From assembly GCA_029964075.1 (NCBI GenBank), contig CM057146.1, forward strand, positions 14,031,501-14,095,500: a stretch of DNA of 64,000 bases, given 5' to 3'. The translations under genes were made by a program, and so were the position numbers. Source of the stretch: Patiria pectinifera (Eukaryota > Echinodermata > Asteroidea > Valvatida > Asterinidae). The notes beneath the pieces were generated by a model. The model was not told the DNA's origin. It searched no databases and was given only the letters and a program-made list of their open reading frames with translations. Below are positions 24,701 through 36,700 of the stretch, in pieces. Each line of letters opens with the position of its first letter. Position 1 is the stretch's first letter.

Positions 24701-27700
24701 TGGTGGTAGACCTGTTGTCACCTGTAATAAAACTTTGTTCAAAACAATAAATGTGGGTATGTTATTTGCACTTGAAAATGAAATTCTTTTCTGAAGTGTC
24801 AAGCTGTTTATACCATGGAAATTTATATATTTTTGCTACCAGCAAAAATTTAAATTAACTGCACCTTGTACAGGAAATTATTTACTTGACTGTACATCAA
24901 CAAAAAAGCCTAAACTCATAAAATAAAATCATAATGCGGAAAAGCCATATGTTCTGTTCTCAGACATAGACCTCCAGTTTGTTTTTTAGATTGATATAAC
25001 ATCAGGGACGGGTCTTACTTTCAGGAAAGAGGGGGGGGGGTTTGATGTAAAGGGGGGAGGGGGGTTGAAGGCACACCTGAGCCCTACTAGGGGGTCTGGT
25101 TTGGATTTGCAATGCTTTATCCTGTATTCTAAGGCAATTTGAGAATAAATTTAGGAACGTTAGTATACATGTACGTGTACCATTTATTATTTTTGGCCCA
25201 TTTTAATACTAGCATGATATGTCAGTGGCTGAACTGGGGGGGGGGCAACTAGATCCAGACAGGTTAGTGCCGGGGGAGGGGGGCAGTGCCCTGGGGGGGG
25301 GGGGCACCAAAAAATGTTCACACTTTTGGACCCAAACTTCTGGAATGACCCATTTGTCAGTTTAAAAATTCTTATCCATCTAATTAGCATTTGTCTGTTC
25401 CTTTTTCATTTTCCAACATTTTCTCTTTCTCCCATCGCTTTGTTCTTTTCCATAATTTATTTCTGGCAGTTCATTCAATCAAATATCGCATTGCAGGTAA
25501 TCCCATAAACCTTATACCATATTGGTAAAAACTATGAAAAATAGACAAAAAGTTACCGGTTGCAGGGACATACATGTAATGTGTACATGTATTTGTACAT
25601 GTCAGCAAATGTGAGGTTAACCCATTAGCTATTCATTGCATTTATTCCCAAATGAATTCACTAATTCATGCAGTGCTGCGACAGTTTTGGGTGTTAAAAC
25701 GGGATCATGACATGACTGTTACAGTGGCACATATTTTGTGCAGTTTTTTATTCTCCTGAAAGTATAAGTATTAATATAAGGGAATAAATGCATGTGCTTG
25801 GCCAGTTTTAAACAAGTACATTAATCGGCTCAGGGGACTGGACGCTGCTAATTGTCTGAGACAAGGGCAAGGGACATTATAAGCGATCAGGTCCCTGAGC
25901 TGGTCTTAAAAGTACTTAAAGGGCATTTGCATTTTTTTTTTTTTTTTTTTCCTTTTTTTTTTTTCTTCAGGCTTGGATTGCACAGACAAGGTGGGCACTA
26001 TTTTGCTTTTTTGGTGTCCTCATATACATTGGCCTCCATAATTTGCCTTGGTGCTTTCGATCATTTGCCTTGGTGCAGTTTCCCATTCCTTGGTGCTCTT
26101 TGGTAAAAAAAATTTGAGGAGGTGCGGAAATAGAGGGCGCTGTTGGAGCTACCGCGGAACATTTTGAAAAAAAAAAGATAGACGCGCATGCTTAAAATCG
26201 ACGCGCGTGCTGACCAGAGACCGACTTATTTTTTTTTTTGGCCTTATCTGTGGTTTGATACATTATCTACAGCTGTGTAAATGCATTTTGGCATGTTTTG
26301 TCCACAAAGTACCAATGTTTATAATGCTTTATTGGCCCAAAATGTGTCCACATTTTATGAATCTTAACAGCGAAGGAAATAAACATAATGAATCTGTTTG
26401 TTGATAAAGTGTTGGGAGAAAACTGGGGGGGGGGGGCAAAAAAACAACTTTGGGGGGAAATGCCCCCCCCCCCCCTTTTTTTCTTTCACTCTTTCTATAC
26501 TTTTTCTTCTGGTTTTTTGGTTTGATCTCTCCAGATTTTTTGGTTTGATCATTGTTTGCATCTTTTTGGTTTTGAATATTTCCTGGGAAATGTTTTATTG
26601 TTGAATATTTTTTTTACTTCATTTCAAAATCTCAGAGCGGTCAACAATGGCCTCCTGGACACGTACCAGCTCAAGTCGCTAGATGGCATCCTGGAGGGCA
26701 ACATTGAGGACATGGCCATCCTGAAGCGCCCGGACGGCCGTCTGATCCTGGTGGACCAGTACGAGCTTGAGGAGGTCTTACAAGAGAACGTGACGGACTC
26801 AATGATCAACAGTCACCTGGCCCGCATCATGCCCGACAACTTTGCCCTAAGGGAGCCCTATGACAAAGTCATACGCTGCATGGGCTTCAAGTTCGACAAC
26901 AACATTTTTAACAAGTGAGTTCCTCTCAACCACATAAGATTAAATACCAGACTCTACGTTTTAAACGAAGGTGTTCTTGTACACTATTGTAACATAGTTT
27001 GAGGGTGGATAATCAATATTATAACACCTCACCCACATATTCTGTATCTTGATTGGCCGAGAGCGAGGCTCATGGCATTCAATATTTTGGTTACCTTGCT
27101 TTCAGTGGTGGCACCAGACTCTAAAAATTCGAGGGGGGCACAATTGGGGGGCAAGGAAATATCTAAATGAAATCTTAAGCCTGTGTACGCACTTGCACGT
27201 ATGCACTGGGGGGGGGGGCTTGCTGGATACCACATGACTCTAGGGGGCGCTGTTTGTGATACAGATGTACATGTTTTGTATTCTTAAGCCCGTAACCTTA
27301 CATCAAAACGGCACATTTACATTTTTTTGTACTTTCCCTTTTTCAGCACTGTTCAATACATTTTACTTGTTAAGAAGTTTGCAAATTACGCCTTTTTGTG
27401 GTTTCTCAACTCGAAAAAGTGGAGGGATGATCCAATGGCCCATCCCCCTTCCCTGCCCTGGTCAAAAAGTGGGGGGATATACCCCCCCCCCCCCATCCAC
27501 CCCGGGATTTACGCCCCTGCTTGTAAAGGTTTTGCAAGAACCGCACACGGGTCATCACACAATCAGAGAGACTCTATTTTAAACTCACTGCCTACCGGGA
27601 ACGGATTTAATCAGTCCTTCCAATAATTAGTACACAATATAAAAAAAAAAAGTTTAAAGATGAAGAGAGTGCAGAAACTGCTTTAATTGCACCAGTGGGA

Positions 27701-30700
27701 AGTTATTTCCTGTTTGGAACTAATGACCACAGCTGAAATTGATTAACGAACTGTCATGGGGTTTTGGATAGGATCTAACTAATAGGATCTTTCATGGATC
27801 ACAAGTATGAAAGTGCCAACTCTGATACACACTTGTACATACATGTACATGTACCTACTGTCATGTGTAGTCTTTTCAAAAACATTTTTTTTTTATTCAA
27901 AATAAGGGAAAATACAAAAGGAAATTGTAAGCAGCTTCATGTTTAATTCACACTTGTATAAATTTCAATGAAAACAATTGATTTGAAGTTACATTCCCTA
28001 TGCTCTTCAACAAATCAAATTTGTGTTTTTCTATTTAATAAATTTTCAACATGTGTGTTGTATTCCAACCAAAACGCTCCTTTTTTCCCTTTTGTGGATG
28101 TCTGTGACCTTCTGAAAAAGGATGTTTTTGAGCACAAAACAAATCACTTTTGCGAACAGACTGGCTTCACGTCCATACATTATTGATACTGATTGTGGAG
28201 CAGGAATTATCTTCTGGCAGCCACTAAATTCAAAATTGTAAAGTAAAAGTTCAATAACTAACCATCGTCTGGGTTTTTTTTTTCGGTTGATGTCGCGTTC
28301 AAAAGTGAATAACATTTGTATTGCTAGAAAACTAGTAAAGTAGAAAAGAACATTTTTTCGGGATGAAACCAGCAAGTTGCACAGGGAAGTAACTTTAACT
28401 TAACGCCAGTGGATATGCTTTTTCACCCCCCCCCCCCCCCCCCCAGTGATTCAAAACCAGAGATGGGACAGAAGAAACTCAGCAAGTACCCCAAGATGCT
28501 GGCCAGCTACGAGTCCACAGATGTGCCGGACCTGTTCTTTGCCGGGGCAGTATCTCACGCTGTGGATTACCGCAAGTCAGCTGGGGGGTTCATCCATGGA
28601 TTCAGATACACCGGTAGGTTGGTCAGGGTCTCGGTTCGCTGGTTGCACCGTCGTGACCTGTCACTTAGTCTTTGGTCAAGACCCATGGATTCAGACGCGA
28701 TGAGTCGTTTTTTTAAACATGCAATATTCAGGAAACGGCAAAGCGGCTTCTGTAGTGATTTATTCAAGTCCTGCAAAGTAAAGACAAAACACATGTTGTC
28801 AGGTCTTTGTATATGACATTGGTAATAAATCGGAAATAAAACAAAACAATGTTTAGACTTTCAATCAAAAAGTAAACGTTCAGTAAATAATTTAGTAATG
28901 TAACTTAAAGGGAATAAACATCATTTGCTTTTGCTGTAATTTTCAGAAATGGATGGAATTGGGGGGTTGGAAATATATAGCAAATATAGTTACACTGACT
29001 TTTTTGAGGTTTTGGGTTTGAAAATGCTATAAAAACCAAGAAAAACAATCATTTTCCTGTAGTCTGGTTCCCTGACTCCATATGAGAAGAAACAGAGCAG
29101 TTTACATACATTGGGGAATTGTAAGGTCAGGGAACCAGTCTAGCTGGCTTGTACCCGTTCATAGGTGTGTAATCGATTGCAAACAAGTGCGATGGTCAAT
29201 TGGGGCCAGTATTTGGAAAAAAGCCAGTTTTTTCAATTGATACAAAAATACCACTTTTCTTGAAAATGACAGTATACCAGGTGCCATGATTTTACAGGAT
29301 GCTTTACACTGTCATTCACTAACAGTCCAGCAAGGTATTTCATAATGATTTGGTAGTTTTATTTTTTTGATGTTTGCAAATGTTGTATTTTCCCTTTAAG
29401 CAATATTTACAAACAAGTTGAAATTGTGGGAATATAAATCAAAATTTGAGGTTCCCTTCAAAGCTATTCTTGAGGCCTTCATCATTGCACTTGCCCCGAG
29501 TTAATCAAACAAAGTAATGAAAGTGTAATTCTAACGAATCAAGGAACATCAAACTTATTAAGTTAGTTGAATTAAGCGTTAAAAGGAAAGTGGGAATAAA
29601 GTATAATCTGAAACTACAAAATATATTGGTGTCGGACTTAAGACTTTGAAATTGACAAATCAGTGAGATTAGTCTTCAGGGCATAATAACTATTTCTATA
29701 AGTTATATAATCACTCTTGGAGGATGACTGCATTAAGGAGTGCATCAGAATTATAAAATCATAGATGTAACAGGGACAGGGAAAAAGTGAACCCAAAGTT
29801 TAATTTTATAGTATGACCCCTATTGTAATTTTGCAGTACAATGGGACAAAGCCAAAATTCAAAGGAGTTGTTACTTATTTTTGTTTTTTGTAAACCTTGA
29901 TCCTTCAAAGGCATATCATTTGCATTTATCCCAAAAGTAATCTACCAAATTATTAACAAAAAGCTTACGTGTACTTGTAGTTGGTTTGTCTGGCTTGCAG
30001 TCATTTAGAAGAAATCAAGAAATGTAGGTGATTTCTAACGATCAGTCAGTTGAATTATTTTTGGAAATAAAGAGTGCTATGGGCAAAATCATGTTTTGTA
30101 ATCAAAAGGTTGTGCGTTAGTTTGCACAGTTTTGTTGAAAATTGTTATATCCGGTGAGCTGAAACTTCAACAGGTTAGGTTTTGAACATTCTAGTTGATG
30201 TTGAGTGGTGTTATTATTGGAAACGAACAAAATGCATGAATAACAAATGAGTCCATATGCCTTTAAAGGCATCGTCCATCATTTGTAATTTGTGCATTTT
30301 GTTCGTTTGAAGCAACAAAAGTGTTCAAAATCCAAAGCAGGGTGCTTAACAACTAACATGATGATGTTTCAGCTCAGCTTCAGCTGTATATTTCGAGAAA
30401 AACAGCATTCTAGGATCTCGATTTCAAATCAAAACTTGATGAATCATGTTTTGAATTGGGCCTGAATTCAGCATCCGAGACACGTTCTCACTTAGCCGAT
30501 TGCAGCTACGCGATGTCGAGCATCAATCCGACGAATTATAGCAATTGCGCGCGCGCGTGTGCATCGTGCCAACGCTTGCGCAGGCTTCGCCGAATAAAAA
30601 AAACGAACTGTGCTTCTTAAGACGCACCATTGGGAGGCCTTCTTTCGTTGATTTCTTCAAAAAGACAGCTTGCCAGAAAGAATCATTTCACAGGGAGTTT

Positions 30701-33700
30701 AGTCCCCTTACTATCTTTCAACCAAGTATGTTTGTCAACAATAATTACGTCAGTTACTTTTTGGATAGCTGCAAATGATGGACTCGGGCTTTAAGACCTA
30801 ATTTTGTGGAATTCTCAGGATTTCACCAGCTTTTTCCAAATTGGAGAGAACAGTACATGTACATGTAGAGGCACCATCCATATGTGTGCACTTTTTTACT
30901 GCGAAATGGCAGAGTCCACTAACATACATACATGTACATCCCTGATTGATAATCAAGTCTTAGATTTCATTTTCTTTTTTTTCTGTTTTTTTAGCTCGTG
31001 CCTTATTCCGAATTCTCGAAGTTCGTTACCAGTCCGTGCCCTGGCCCTCGGTCCGATTACCCATCACAGAACTCATCAACCACATCATCAAGAGAATCAA
31101 CGAAGCCTCAGGAACCTATCAGATGTTTAGCGTCCTCGCGGATGTCATTATCTTACATGGGTGAGACTAAACAGGATACAAATAAATTGAATCAAACCAA
31201 ATTTAAACAGATCCCTCAAGAAGGTACAGAACTGAAAACAGCTCATGCATAGTGCCTTTCAGTGATTGGATGAACTCAGACAAATCACACGCTCAGTTAC
31301 CAGATTTGCATAAATTTCAGATACATAAATGGGGAACAACATATAAGTTTCGGTGTTACACACTACACCTTGCTTAATATTTATTTTCCATTCAGATGAG
31401 CTGTTTCTTTTTAACACGCAACACTTCAGTAGCAATCTTCAGAGATCCTGCAAGCTTACATGAAATGTCAATTTCATGATTTCATTTGTGATGTGTTCTG
31501 TCAAAAGCAGACTCCTCTGGGTAGCTGGCAGGTTGATTTTTTCCCAGCTATTTAAAAGAAAGAGATTGTCCCTTAAAGGGAATATACATCATTGGCTTTT
31601 GCTGTCATTTTCAGAAATGAACTATTTGAGGGGTTAGTATAATAGATCAAATATTGTTACACTGACAGCGTTTGAAGTTTTGTGTTCGAAAATGCTGGAA
31701 AAACCAAGAAAAACAAAACTGTTCAAGTAGTCTGGTTCCCTGACTCCACTAAATATAAAATGGATCAATTTACAGATGCCCGAAAATTGTAAGGTAAGGG
31801 TACCAGTCTATAGCTGGCCTGCACCCGTTCATGAACGTGTTACCAATAGCAAACAAAATTTGGACTGAATTAATGGTAAATTTGGAGCAGTAGTTGAAAA
31901 ATAGTTAGGTTTTTCCAACGGTGGTCGGCCGACCACCGCTGGAAATTTTTACAAAAATACCATTTTCTTGAAAATGACTTCACACCAGGTGCCATAATTT
32001 TACAGGATGCTTTAGACTGTCATTTATCAACATTCTATTAAGGTATTTCGTAAAAACTTGGTAGTTTTATTTTTCGATGTTTGCAAATGTTGTATATTCC
32101 CTTTAATGACTACAATAACTTTTAAAAAAAAGTTGCCTTGACAACTTTATGGCCATTTGAAGTTTGTGATTTTACAAAAGTGGAAACAGAGAAATTGCCT
32201 ATTGAAGTTTTTCCTTTGCATTTCTGGAACTGTACACCTTAAAAATCGTACCAAAATTTCACCTTTAGAAGTGAAATTATGGTCTGAAACTTCTACAGTA
32301 TATCAAAAGACTTTGATTATGTCACATTTGAAGAAAAAAAATGAAAATATAATAAAAATGACCCTTACATCATGTTTTGGTTGTATCTCCGATTCAAACT
32401 CCGCAAAGAAGCGTCTGGTTTGGACAGTGTACTTCACATTTCATTCAGTTTTCACAAATTGTTTAGTTCTTTATATTTTGATGTTTATTTTTATTTCGTT
32501 GACTGCAGTGATGGTATGGAGTGTGAGTACATCGAGGAGTTTCCAGTCAAGTTACTGCCCGAGTTGTCCTCCATTACTGGCAGGAATGCCAGCCGAGTCA
32601 TTGTGGTCTCCATGGAGTACGGCAAAGATTTCTCAGGTAGGAGACCGGGATTCGAACCGGGTACCTCTGAATTGCAGTCTCAGTAGTGACATGTCGGAAA
32701 AGTGACATGCCTACAGGACATTGCCCAACAAATCTCAGTATTTTGGAGCTGCCCCCCTCATGTTTATTTTTCTCATTGTCATTGCTGTGTTATTTTTTAT
32801 TGTGCAAAGCCAATTTATGCTACATTTTGTATTATCTTGTGAAGGTTTTGATAGCAATTTTACAAAAAAAAATTGATGCTCTAGACCACGACAAGGCAAG
32901 CATCCCACGTGCTACCAATAAACGGAAAACCGAAATTCAAATTTAAAACAAAAATCACTAGGTTGGGTACCATGTTGCCTGTATTGGAAAAATCACTTTT
33001 GCATTTTTATACTAATGTCTTGCGGATGTTTTGTCAGCAAATTAACAAAAACAATTGATGCTCTAGACTACAACAAGCCAAGCACCTCACGTGCTACCAG
33101 TAAACAGAAAACACAAAATACAAACTTAAAACAAAAACCAACAGACGGATACCATGATGCCTGTATTGGCAAATCACTTTGGCAACATCAAAGCATTTTT
33201 TTCTTCTTTTCAATTACATTTACATTAATCCATTTCTTTGTCAATGATTGGCAAAGCCCAATATTGAATTTACTTCTTCCTGATGTAGAACTTCCTTCCT
33301 TCCTTCCTTCCTTCGTTCCTTCCTTACAAGTGCTGCCTTCATATGGTTGAAGATAAACGCACTGCCAGAAACACCGGGACGAACCCCTTCTCTCAGCGAT
33401 AAGTGTTACTGGGTTCTTTTCCGCGCATTACACACGGGACCTACGGCTTTACGTCCCATTCGAAGGACGAAGCAATTATGGTTAAGTGTCTTGCTTAAGG
33501 ACACAAGTGTCAAGACCGGGACTCAAACCCACACTCTGCTGATCAGAAACACCAGCAGAGCTTGAGTCCGGTGCTCTTAACCGTTCAGCCATGACACTCC
33601 ACACCGTAGTGTACAAGACAGTGAAGTCCCTTAGTGTAGTCTTCCGCTTCCCAAACCTCTTCTTTTCTGATTTTGTCTCCAGGACCTGGCAAGGATATTT

Positions 33701-36700
33701 TTGGGCCGATGCGAGCCACAGCCCTGCCAGTGTTAGCCCATCTCTCCAACTTCCTTCACCCAGTGCTCTATTACTACAGTGCCTTACCTACAGGTAAATC
33801 TACCATTACTATTTATCCTAAAAGTAACCTACCAAATTATCAGTGCTCTATTACTACAGTGCCTTACCTACAGGTAAATCTACCATTACTATTTATCCTA
33901 AAAGTAACCTACCAAATTATCAGTGCTCTATTACTACAGTGCCTTACCTACAGGTAAATCTACCATTACTATTTATCCTAAAAGTAACCTACCGAATTAT
34001 CAGTGCTCTGTTACTACAGTGCCTTACCTACAGGTAGATCTACCATTACCATTTATCCTAAAAGTAACCTACCGAATTATCAGTGCTCTATTACTACAGT
34101 GCCTTACCTACAGGTAAATCTACCATTACTATTTATCCTAAAAGTAACCTACCGAATTATCAGTGCTCTATTACTACAATGCCTTACCTACAGGTAAATC
34201 TACCATTTGCATTTATCCTAAAAGTAACCTACCGAATTATCAGTGCTCTATTACTACAGTGCCTTACCTACAGGTAGATCTACCATTACCATTTATCCTA
34301 AAAGTAACCTACTGAATTATCAGTGCTCTGTTACTACAGTGCCTTACCTACAGGTAAATCTACCATTTGCATTTATCCTAAAAGTAACCTACCGAATTAT
34401 CAGTGCTCTGTTACCACAGTGCCTTACCTACAGGTAAATCTACCATTTGCATTTATTCCAAAAGTAACCTACGGAATTATCAGCGCTCTATTACTACAGT
34501 GCCTTACCTACAGGTAAATCTACCATTACTATTTATCCTAAAAGTAACCTACCGAATTATCAGTGCTCTATTACTACAGTGCCTTACCTACAGGTAAATC
34601 TACCATTTGCATTCAGTAGTAGTAGTAGAAACATTTATTTCAATGTTGCCATTTCCACACAATAACATGTTACAATGCCGTGTAAACATATTATACAGAG
34701 CGACAGACAAGTGGACATGACGGAGAAAAACAGAGACAGTGACAAAGGACAAAATGGACAACAGTGAGACACACAAAGACACAACCTAGAAAAACACAAA
34801 CTGGTATGAGACGAGGGCATACATCTAGATTCATAAATTATAACTAGTTATTCGAATAAACGTAGAAAAACACAAACTGGTATGAGACGAGAGCATGCAT
34901 CTAGATTCATAAATTATAACTAGTTGTTCGAATAAGAATTGATTTTATAAGAATTGAATTTATCCTAAAATTAACCTACCGAATTATCATCAAAATGCTT
35001 TCTTGGATTAGAGATTGTACTACCTTGCTCTATGGTTAAACTATTCCGTCAGGCTTGTTGCTATTTAGAAAAAAGATCAAGAATGTAGGCAATTCCAACG
35101 ATCAGTTTACTAAATTTTAGAATCAAGAATGCTATTGACAAACTTGTGTTTTGTGATCAAAAGGTTGTGCATGGTTTTTCACAGTTTTTTTTTCTTTCAA
35201 AAATTGTAATATCTACTGGTTTTTGAGTGGTGTTATTATTGGAAAGAACAAAATAAATGAAAAATGATCTTATAAGTATGCCTTTTGGAGTAATTGCAGA
35301 ATACCCCGCCACTCGGAAATACCCCCCCCTAAATCAATGGCTGGTTGGTTGGAATGCAAAAAAAAAACAATTCAAGTTGCCATTGCCAGCGGATACTAGT
35401 GAGTTGGGGGTCCATTACCTGAAAAAATTGTAAGTCCCAACCAACCACCCTGTTGGGGCTACGGAGCTCTGGGAGGGGGAGTCCTCTTGATATGCTTTGA
35501 GCAAGCAAAACAAAAAGGAATGGCTGAAAAAAAAAAAAAAAAAAAACCAAACTACCCTGTTGTGGCTCGGACAGTGGGAGTGCAGTGCAATGGAATCGCA
35601 GCGTCATCGCATAGTACAAGTAGCGCTGAGTTGTTTGTGAGTTAAATGACCTCATAGAACCATACGAGAGGTGGATAGATCGAGTGACGGGGTATTCTGC
35701 AATTGTGCCTGCCTTTAACTGGTGTACATGCAATGGAAGGGTCATCGCAGCTAAACTGTATGGACTTCGTGTTTAAGGTTTTCATGCAAACCATAATCTG
35801 ACAAATCTCATTGACTTTAATACAAGCCATTATTAAAAGAAACAATCACAAATTTCCTTTTTTCTCATCTCTCTCTCTCTCTCTCTCTCTCTGTCGTCAG
35901 CTGAAGATATGTCCGCCCTAGGCCCCAAGGACGTCCTTCCATCCCCAGATCGCCTTCATCACATCGTGGAAGACTTCTTGACGGACTGGACCGCACCAGT
36001 CAGGTCTGTAGTAAAGCCAAGTCAGTAATGGACCCTTCTCGCCCCGTCAATCCAACAGTGCTCATTGACCAATCAGATACGACTAACGGTCAGGTGACCA
36101 CAATGCCTCTGTGCGATGGTACCTAGGTTAGAACCCTGACAGGGGAGCATGGTGTTTGTGTTCTTGGGCAAGACACTTTACTATAATTGCCTTTCTCCAC
36201 CTAAAGTATAATTGGGTACCTGTAAGGCTGGAGACCAGATTGTGCCGGTCTGCTTCTGAAAACTGGTCTTATGGGCCATATGCAGGAGTCGGCCAAATTG
36301 AATTGAAAGTTAGGTAAAATCTTAATTTTTGGAACTTGCAAAGATAAATAAAAGCAACTTAATTACTAATTGATGCCAGTCTGCTTCAAAGAATAATTTC
36401 GAATTTGTTACTAAACATTCCCTAATGTGTAAAGCCAGATTTTAAAAAAATGTCAGTAAAATAAGGCTGCATTATGCCTGCATAAATAGTCTGGCTCCAT
36501 CCCATTCAACAGTTAACAATTAATGAAATATAAGGCCCATGGCCTGATGAGCATTAAACATTCCTGTCCATAAAGTTGAGTTTATCTATTTTGAAGTGCT
36601 CAGTAAACCCTTCTAAAAGGCGCCCCCAAAAAACAGTAAAAAAATAATGTTCTGACAAACATGTTGTTGGATATGCGAGTGGAGATAATAAGGGTTTATC

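Noticed and set aside
22969-24935. LTR retrotransposon bounded by direct repeats
   Set aside because: The 230-bp repeats lack TG..CA ends, and there is no primer-binding site or gag-pol coding between them; only a LINE fragment is present.
32157-32705. 182-codon open frame overlapping exon 7
   Set aside because: It runs in a different frame from the FOXRED2 exon and through AT-rich intron; the conserved protein is in the other frame.
33843-34597. Series of 64-codon open frames every 80 bp, apparently a repeat protein
   Set aside because: They are the same frame passing through the 80-bp tandem unit. Each ends at the AGG-TAA of a splice donor, and the unit is not a multiple of three, so no stable repeat protein is encoded.
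33761-34613. CRISPR-like array of regularly spaced repeats
   Set aside because: The repeats are contiguous 80-bp tandem units with no unique spacers, in an animal gene.
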